Origin: Streptomyces pyxinicus
GTDB lineage: Bacteria > Actinomycetota > Actinomycetes > Streptomycetales > Streptomycetaceae
Length of the DNA stretch: 64,000 nucleotides
Assembly: GCF_024753135.1 (NCBI RefSeq)
Contig: NZ_JANUGP010000017.1
Coordinates: 105,107-169,106 of the forward strand
Reading direction: 5' to 3'
In this document: piece after piece, positions 60,236 through 64,000 of the stretch
How positions within the stretch are numbered: the stretch's first letter is position 1
Layout: every line of letters begins with the position of its first letter
Notes under the pieces: generated by a model
What the model saw: only the letters and a program-made list of their open reading frames with translations
Databases searched by the model: none
Told to the model about the DNA's origin: nothing
Position numbers and translations under genes: made by a program

Positions 60236-60919
60236 TTGAACTTCCTTACCATCGGTCACCGCGGGGTCATGGGTGTCGAGCCCGAGAACACCCTTCGTTC
60301 CTTCATCGCCGCGCAGCACGCCGGCCTCGATCTCATCGAACTCGACCTGCACATGAGCAAGGACGGTGCCCTGGTCGTCATGCACGACACGGAGGTGGAC
60401 CGGACGACGGACGGCTCCGGGCCCATCGCCGAGAAGACCCTCGCCGAGCTGCGCGGACTCGACGCGGGACGCGGGGAGCGGGTGCCGGTGTTCGAGGAGG
60501 TGCTGGACGCGGTGGACACACCGCTCCAGGCCGAGATCAAGGACGTCGCGGCGGCCCGGGCGCTGGCGGAGGTGATGCGCGGGCGGGACCTGGTCGGGCG
60601 CGTGGAGGTGTCCTCGTTCCACGACGAGGCGGTCGCGGAGATCGCCCGGCTGGTGCCGGGCGTGCGCACCGCGCTGATCGCGAGCCGCTACGGCACCGAC
60701 GTCGTGGACCGCGCGGTCGCCGTGGGCGCGCCGACCGTCTGCCTCAACATCCGCCGGCTCACCCTGGAGGTCGTCGAGCACGCGCGCGCGTCCGGGCTGC
60801 GGGTCATCGGCTGGGTGGTCAACACGCAGGAGCACCTGCGACTGGTCCGTGCGCTGGAGCTGGACGGCGCCACGACCGACTATCCGGAGATCAAGCGCAC
60901 GGGCCGTTTTACGGCGTGA
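60236..60919 (+). CDS. Glycerophosphodiester phosphodiesterase
   Basis: GDPD TIM barrel of 227 residues. His8-Arg9 (GHRG), Glu17 (PENT), Glu35/Asp37 (IELDLHM) and His50 (VVMHDTEVDRTTDG) are the catalytic and metal residues. It hydrolyses glycerophosphodiesters to glycerol 3-phosphate and an alcohol. No signal peptide, so cytosolic. The start is a TTG at 60236, chosen because the first beta strand begins at codon 2 and no other start is near. Confidence 0.88.
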   Translation: MNFLTIGHRGVMGVEPENTLRSFIAAQHAGLDLIELDLHMSKDGALVVMHDTEVDRTTDGSGPIAEKTLAELRGLDAGRGERVPVFEEVLDAVDTPLQAEIKDVAAARALAEVMRGRDLVGRVEVSSFHDEAVAEIARLVPGVRTALIASRYGTDVVDRAVAVGAPTVCLNIRRLTLEVVEHARASGLRVIGWVVNTQEHLRLVRALELDGATTDYPEIKRTGRFTA

Positions 60920-60997
60920 GCCGACCGTTTCGTCGCGTGAGCCGGCCGTTTCGTGTGGCCCGGCGTTTCGTCGCGTGAGCCGGTCGCCTCACCGTGT

Positions 60998-61091
60998 GGC
61001 CCGGGCGCTTCTTCGCGTGGTCCGGGCGCTTCTTCGCGTGGTCCGGGCGCTTCCCCGCCTGGCCCGGGCGCTTCCCCGCCTGGCCCGGGCA
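60998..61091. repeat. 21-bp tandem repeat, 4.5 copies
   Basis: Units of the form GGYCCGGGCGCTTCYTCGCGT or close variants begin at 60998, 61019, 61040, 61061 and 61082. Looser copies extend back to about 60920. They fill the gap between the convergent GDPD and GNAT genes and encode nothing recognisable. Confidence 0.85.
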
Positions 61092-61103
61092 GCCGGGCGT
61101 GGC

Positions 61104-61643
61104 TCAGGCGAGCGGCTTGACCAGCAACTCGAACCGCAGGTCGGCGCGCTGCGGGATGCCGAAGCGCTCGTCGCCGTACGGGAACGGGGACATCCGTCCC
61201 GTACGGCGGTAGCCGCGGCGCTCGTACCAGGCGATCAGGTCCTCGCGCACGGAGATCACCGTCATGTGCATCTCGGTGGCGCCCCAGGCGGCGCGGGCCA
61301 GGCGCTCGGCCTCCGTCATGACGGCCCTGCCGAGACCGGCGCCCTGGAGGGTGGGGCTGACCGCGAACATGCCGAAGTAGGCGTGGTCGCCGCGGTGTTC
61401 CAGCTGGCAGCAGGCGACGATCCGGCCGTCCCGTTCGACGGTCAGCAGCCGGCTGTCGGGCGACTTGATCACCTGGAGCACGCCTTCGGCGTCGGTACGC
61501 TGTCCGTCCAGGATGTCCGCCTCGGTGGTCCACCCGGCCCGGCTGGCGTCCCCGCGGTACGCGGACTCGACCAGCGCGACGAGCGCGTCGACGTCGGCGT
61601 CGGTGGCGTCACGGAAGGTGAGTCCGGCGGGGGCGGTGTCCAT
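61104..61643 (-). CDS. GNAT family N-acetyltransferase
   Basis: The 179-residue protein has the acetyl-CoA-binding motif VSPTLQGAGLGRAVMTEAE (about 100-118), followed by WYERRGYRRTG, the typical GNAT C-terminal strand. The early FRDATDADVDALVALVESAY segment is also standard. Substrate unknown; it could acetylate a small amine or an antibiotic. The ATG at 61643 was preferred to 61691, since the added residues are not conserved in style. It is divergent from the VOC gene. Confidence 0.85.
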   Translation of the reverse strand: MDTAPAGLTFRDATDADVDALVALVESAYRGDASRAGWTTEADILDGQRTDAEGVLQVIKSPDSRLLTVERDGRIVACCQLEHRGDHAYFGMFAVSPTLQGAGLGRAVMTEAERLARAAWGATEMHMTVISVREDLIAWYERRGYRRTGRMSPFPYGDERFGIPQRADLRFELLVKPLA

Positions 61644-61705
61644 GGGGGATCTCCGTTCTCGGGCGTGCTGCGATGAGCCTAACCCTGCCACTAGGCTCCG
61701 CCGTC

Positions 61706-62098
61706 ATGGTGCATGTACTCAGCAGCCGGACACTTCTGCGGCCCACCGACCCCGAGCGTTCCCGCGCCTTCTACGGCGGACAACTGGGCCTGCCCGTCTA
61801 CCGGGAGTTCGGTACGGGCCCCGAGCGGGGCACGGTCTACTTCCTCGGCGGCGGCTTCCTGGAGGTCTCCGGCCGCGCCGACACGGCCGCCTCCCCCAGT
61901 GTGGCCCTGTGGCTCCAGGTCGAGGACGCGGGCGCGGCTCACGAGGAGCTGCGGGCGAAGGGCGTGGAGATCGTCCGGCCGCCGGTCCGGGAGCCGTGGG
62001 GCCTGATCGAGATGTGGCTCGCGGACCCGGACGGCACACGGATCGTGCTGGTGGAGATCCCGGCGGACCATCCGCTGCGGTATCGGCCGGGGATCTAG
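61706..62098 (+). CDS. VOC family (glyoxalase/bleomycin-resistance-like) protein
   Basis: Single VOC module pair in 130 residues: SRAFYGGQLGLPVYREFGTG, VALWLQVEDAGAAHEELRAKG and GLIEMWLADPDGTRIVLVEIP. The terminal E in LVEIP and the Glu in IEMW are usual metal-ligand positions. Function is unknown; the family includes dioxygenases, isomerases and drug-binding proteins. The ATG at 61706 is at the first strand. It precedes a second, two-module VOC protein on the same strand. Confidence 0.83.
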   Translation: MVHVLSSRTLLRPTDPERSRAFYGGQLGLPVYREFGTGPERGTVYFLGGGFLEVSGRADTAASPSVALWLQVEDAGAAHEELRAKGVEIVRPPVREPWGLIEMWLADPDGTRIVLVEIPADHPLRYRPGI

Positions 62099-62186
62099 CG
62101 CCCCGCGTCTGCGATGGCCGGGTTCCGGGGCCGGGGTTAGCGTGCGAGGACGAGAGGTGGCGCGCTCCGGCCGGAAGGAACCCAGC

Positions 62187-62951
62187 ATGCAGTTCGACCA
62201 ACCCGTGACCGGCGGTCCCTGCTGGGCCGAGCTGGGGACCGGGGACCTGGAAGGGGCCAAGCGGTTCTACGCCGAGCTGTTCGGATGGCGGCCGGAGACC
62301 GATCAGCGGCAGGAAGCGGGCGGGTACACCGTCGCGCGTCTGGGGGACGCGGCGGTGGCCGCGCTGAGCCCGCTCTACCAGGAGTCCCAGCCGGTGGCCT
62401 GGAACGTGTCCTTCGCGGTGGCCGACGCGGACGCGGCGCTGGCCAGGCTGCGGGAGGCCGGCGGGGCGGTGGTCTTCGGCCCCACGGACGTGTTCGACGC
62501 GGGCCGCTTCGCGGTGGCCGCCGATCCCACGGGCGCGGTGTTCCAGCTGTGGCAGGCGCGGTCCTTCCCCGGTGCCGGTCTGTTCAACGCGCCCGGCACA
62601 GTCGGCTGGGTGGAGTTGCAAACCCGGGACACCGGCCGGGCCCGGGAGTTCTACACCTCGGTGTTCGGCTGGAGCGTCCGCGCCGCCCCCGAGTACACCC
62701 AGTGGGGCGTCGACGGGGCGGACTTCGGCGGCATGGCCGACATGGGCGACCGGTACCCGCCCGAGGTGCCGGCGCACTGGCTGCCGTACTTCGCGGTGGA
62801 CGACGTGGACGTGGCGGCCGAGAGCGCGGCGGAGGCGGGCGGTGCCGTGCTGCTGGCTCCCGTCTCGGTGCCGGACGGCCCGCGCATCGCGCTGCTGCGG
62901 GACCCGCAGGGCGCCGCGTTCGGGGTGCACCGGGCCGACGAACAGGCGTGA
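62187..62951 (+). CDS. Two-domain VOC family protein
   Basis: Two tandem glyoxalase-like modules in 254 residues. GAKRFYAELFGWRPETD opens the first and RAREFYTSVFGWSVRAA the second; each ends with DPTGAVFQLWQ or DPQGAAFGVHR. This is the form of CFP32-like actinobacterial proteins of unknown role. AAGGAA lies just before the ATG at 62187. The downstream aldo/keto reductase remnant begins 42 bp later. Confidence 0.84.
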   Translation: MQFDQPVTGGPCWAELGTGDLEGAKRFYAELFGWRPETDQRQEAGGYTVARLGDAAVAALSPLYQESQPVAWNVSFAVADADAALARLREAGGAVVFGPTDVFDAGRFAVAADPTGAVFQLWQARSFPGAGLFNAPGTVGWVELQTRDTGRAREFYTSVFGWSVRAAPEYTQWGVDGADFGGMADMGDRYPPEVPAHWLPYFAVDDVDVAAESAAEAGGAVLLAPVSVPDGPRIALLRDPQGAAFGVHRADEQA

Positions 62952-62969
62952 CCGCCGCCCGCGCGAGCG

Positions 62970-62992
62970 CTTGCGCCGGAGCGCGCTTCAAG
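62970..62992. promoter_or_regulatory. MerR-type promoter element before the aldo/keto reductase remnant
   Basis: CTTGCGCCGGAGCGCGCTTC followed by AAG has outer CTTG/CAAG arms and the GGAGYGCRCTYC core of MerR-family operators that lie between -35 and -10. It sits directly before a deleted aldo/keto reductase gene. No merR gene is nearby. Confidence 0.35.
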
Positions 62993-62993
62993 T

Positions 62994-63590
62994 CCCGGCA
63001 TGGTGTCCGACCTGTTCGCTTCCTCGCCTGCGGCGGCTGCGCACGGACCGGCTCGACGTGCTGTGGGTACGTCACGCCGGGCGACGAGGTGATGGATGCC
63101 CTGGACGACCTGGTGAGGTCGGGCAAGGCGCTGTCGGTGGGTGTGTCGGACTGGCCGGCGTGGGAGATCGCCCGGGCCAACGCCCTGGCGGAGCGGGCTC
63201 GCGGCTGCGCCACAGCCTGCTGGAGCGCACTCCCGAGCGTGATCTGCTGCCGCGGGCCCGGGCGTTCGACCTGACGGTGTTCGCCTGGGCGCCGCTGGCG
63301 GCGGGGCTGCTCACCGGCACGTACCGGCGCGGTGAGGCCGGCCAGCTGGACGCCTTCGGGCAGACGCCGCAGAGCCGGGAGGAGGACGTCGTCAGCGCCG
63401 TGCCGGCCGTCGCGGCGGAGGGCGGCCGGAGCGCGGCGCAGGTGGCGCCGGCCTGACTGCTGAGCCGGCCCGGCGACGTCGTACCGATCGTCTCGGCGAC
63501 CAGGCCCGGACAGCCCGCCGGCAATCTGGCGGCCACCGGGGTACGGCTGGACGAGGTGAGCGCCGTACCGCCCATGACGTCCCCTGAGCG
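62994..63590 (+). pseudogene. Aldo/keto reductase, multiply damaged
   Basis: Pieces of one AKR protein appear in different frames: LRRLRTDRLDVLWV, then DALDDLVRSGKALSVGVSDW, then LRHSLLERTPERDLLPRARA and FDLTVFAWAPLAAGLLTGTY. A TGA follows where AWLLSRPG is expected (W to stop at about 63454), and LLSRPGDVVPIVSATRPGQ continues after it. The first 100 or so residues with the catalytic Tyr and Asp are absent. At least two frameshifts and one nonsense mutation; clearly inactive. Confidence 0.85.
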
Positions 63591-63595
63591 GTCCC

Positions 63596-64000
63596 TCAGG
63601 CGCGCAGCGCGCCGCTTGTCAGTCCCTCAAGCCGGCTGAGCAGTTCGCCGAGCAGGCCCGCCAGTTCGCCCTGGCCGGCGGGGTCGAGGACGGAGAGGAC
63701 GGCCGTCTCGTAGCGGAGCTGTTCGGGCAGGATGCCGTCGACCAAGGCGCGGCCGGCGTCGGTGAGGCGGAGATGGGCCACGCGGCGGTCACGGGTGTCG
63801 CCGCGCCGCTCGACCAGTCCGCGTTCGGTGAGCTGCTTGAGCCGTTTGGTGACGGCGGCCCCGGAGGAGAAGGTCTCCCGGGCCAGCTCCCCCGGCGTCA
63901 GCTCGTGCCCGGTGCGGCGCAGCGCGCCGAGCAGGTCGAACTCCGGACGGCTGAGCCCCGCCCGCCGCAACGGCGCGTCCTCGGCCTGCTGGAGGAGAGG
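63596..64000 (-). CDS. MarR family transcriptional regulator, partial at window edge
   Basis: The visible part has a MarR winged helix: RAGLSRPEFDLLGALRRTG, ELARETFSSGAAVTKRLKQL and the wing VERRGDTRDRRVAHLRLTDAG. The reading frame continues through the right edge (LLQQAEDAP upstream of the first visible helix), so the start codon is outside the window. The C-terminus ends with the usual dimerisation helix. It is convergent with the dead aldo/keto reductase gene; its target lies elsewhere. Confidence 0.82.
   Translation of the reverse strand, partial: PLLQQAEDAPLRRAGLSRPEFDLLGALRRTGHELTPGELARETFSSGAAVTKRLKQLTERGLVERRGDTRDRRVAHLRLTDAGRALVDGILPEQLRYETAVLSVLDPAGQGELAGLLGELLSRLEGLTSGALRA

Noticed and set aside
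60998..61091. Possible CRISPR or protein-coding repeat
   Set aside because: Units touch each other without spacers, and no frame gives a start, ribosome-binding site or protein-like composition.

Overview
The window is high-GC actinobacterial DNA, almost certainly a Streptomyces chromosome. Evidence: strong G/C third-position bias, many GTG starts, ATGA/GTGA start-stop overlaps, an RsbW-like ATPase, a secreted phospholipase D, mycothiol-dependent and deazaflavin-dependent enzyme families, and many TetR, MarR, DeoR, ROK and LacI regulators. I see no rRNA, tRNA, CRISPR array, transposase or prophage. The content is ordinary chromosomal housekeeping, accessory metabolism and regulation, with an unusual number of visibly damaged genes.

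Layout. 0.3-2.8 kb: a TetR repressor divergent from an SDR-SnoaL-SDR operon, with a 13-bp inverted repeat between them. 3-11.5 kb: Nudix hydrolase, apolipoprotein N-acyltransferase, membrane protein, racemase-like protein, HpnB-type glycosyltransferase, double TerD protein, MOSC protein. 11.7-14.1 kb: an 811-residue beta-helix/AAA+ fusion. 14.2-20 kb: AhpD-like protein, giant membrane hydrolase, DeoR regulator, Cds1-type PLP enzyme with a cysteine-containing micro-ORF upstream. 20.3-23.7 kb: RsbW-like ATPase, a broken SHOCT gene, TetR-DUF4865, a phosphotriesterase stump, 35-bp repeats and a frameshifted Nudix gene coupled to a ROK repressor. 25-34.4 kb: AlkB, rRNA methyltransferase, aldolase/SIS/DeoR amino-sugar module, MFS transporter, phospholipase D, MDMPI enzyme, MarR. 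34.7-36.3 kb: a decayed two-component system. 36.4-46.6 kb: TetR/deazaflavin enzyme pair, geranylgeranyl reductase, M20 peptidase, metallo-beta-lactamase fold enzyme, kinase-Nudix fusion, ROK glucokinase and LacI regulator.

46.7-50.1 kb is the most original locus. A class A FAD monooxygenase, a RidA domain fused to a nitrile-hydratase-leader-like (NHLP) domain, a second NHLP protein and an alpha/beta hydrolase form one tightly packed operon behind two tandem GTGAAC-N3-GTTCAC-type boxes. The two NHLP proteins also share a homologous C-terminal tail. I could not match this arrangement to any described pathway.

50.2-64 kb: HpcH/CitE-like lyase, etfBA operon, a flavin reductase behind a classical Streptomyces-type cysteine leader peptide (HVDLARNASARC), frameshifted thioredoxin, acyltransferase, a DUF6421-SDR-threonine aldolase-transglutaminase-like operon, glycerophosphodiesterase, GNAT, two VOC proteins, an aldo/keto reductase pseudogene and a MarR regulator cut by the window edge. 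All family assignments rest on reading the translated sequences; no searches were run.
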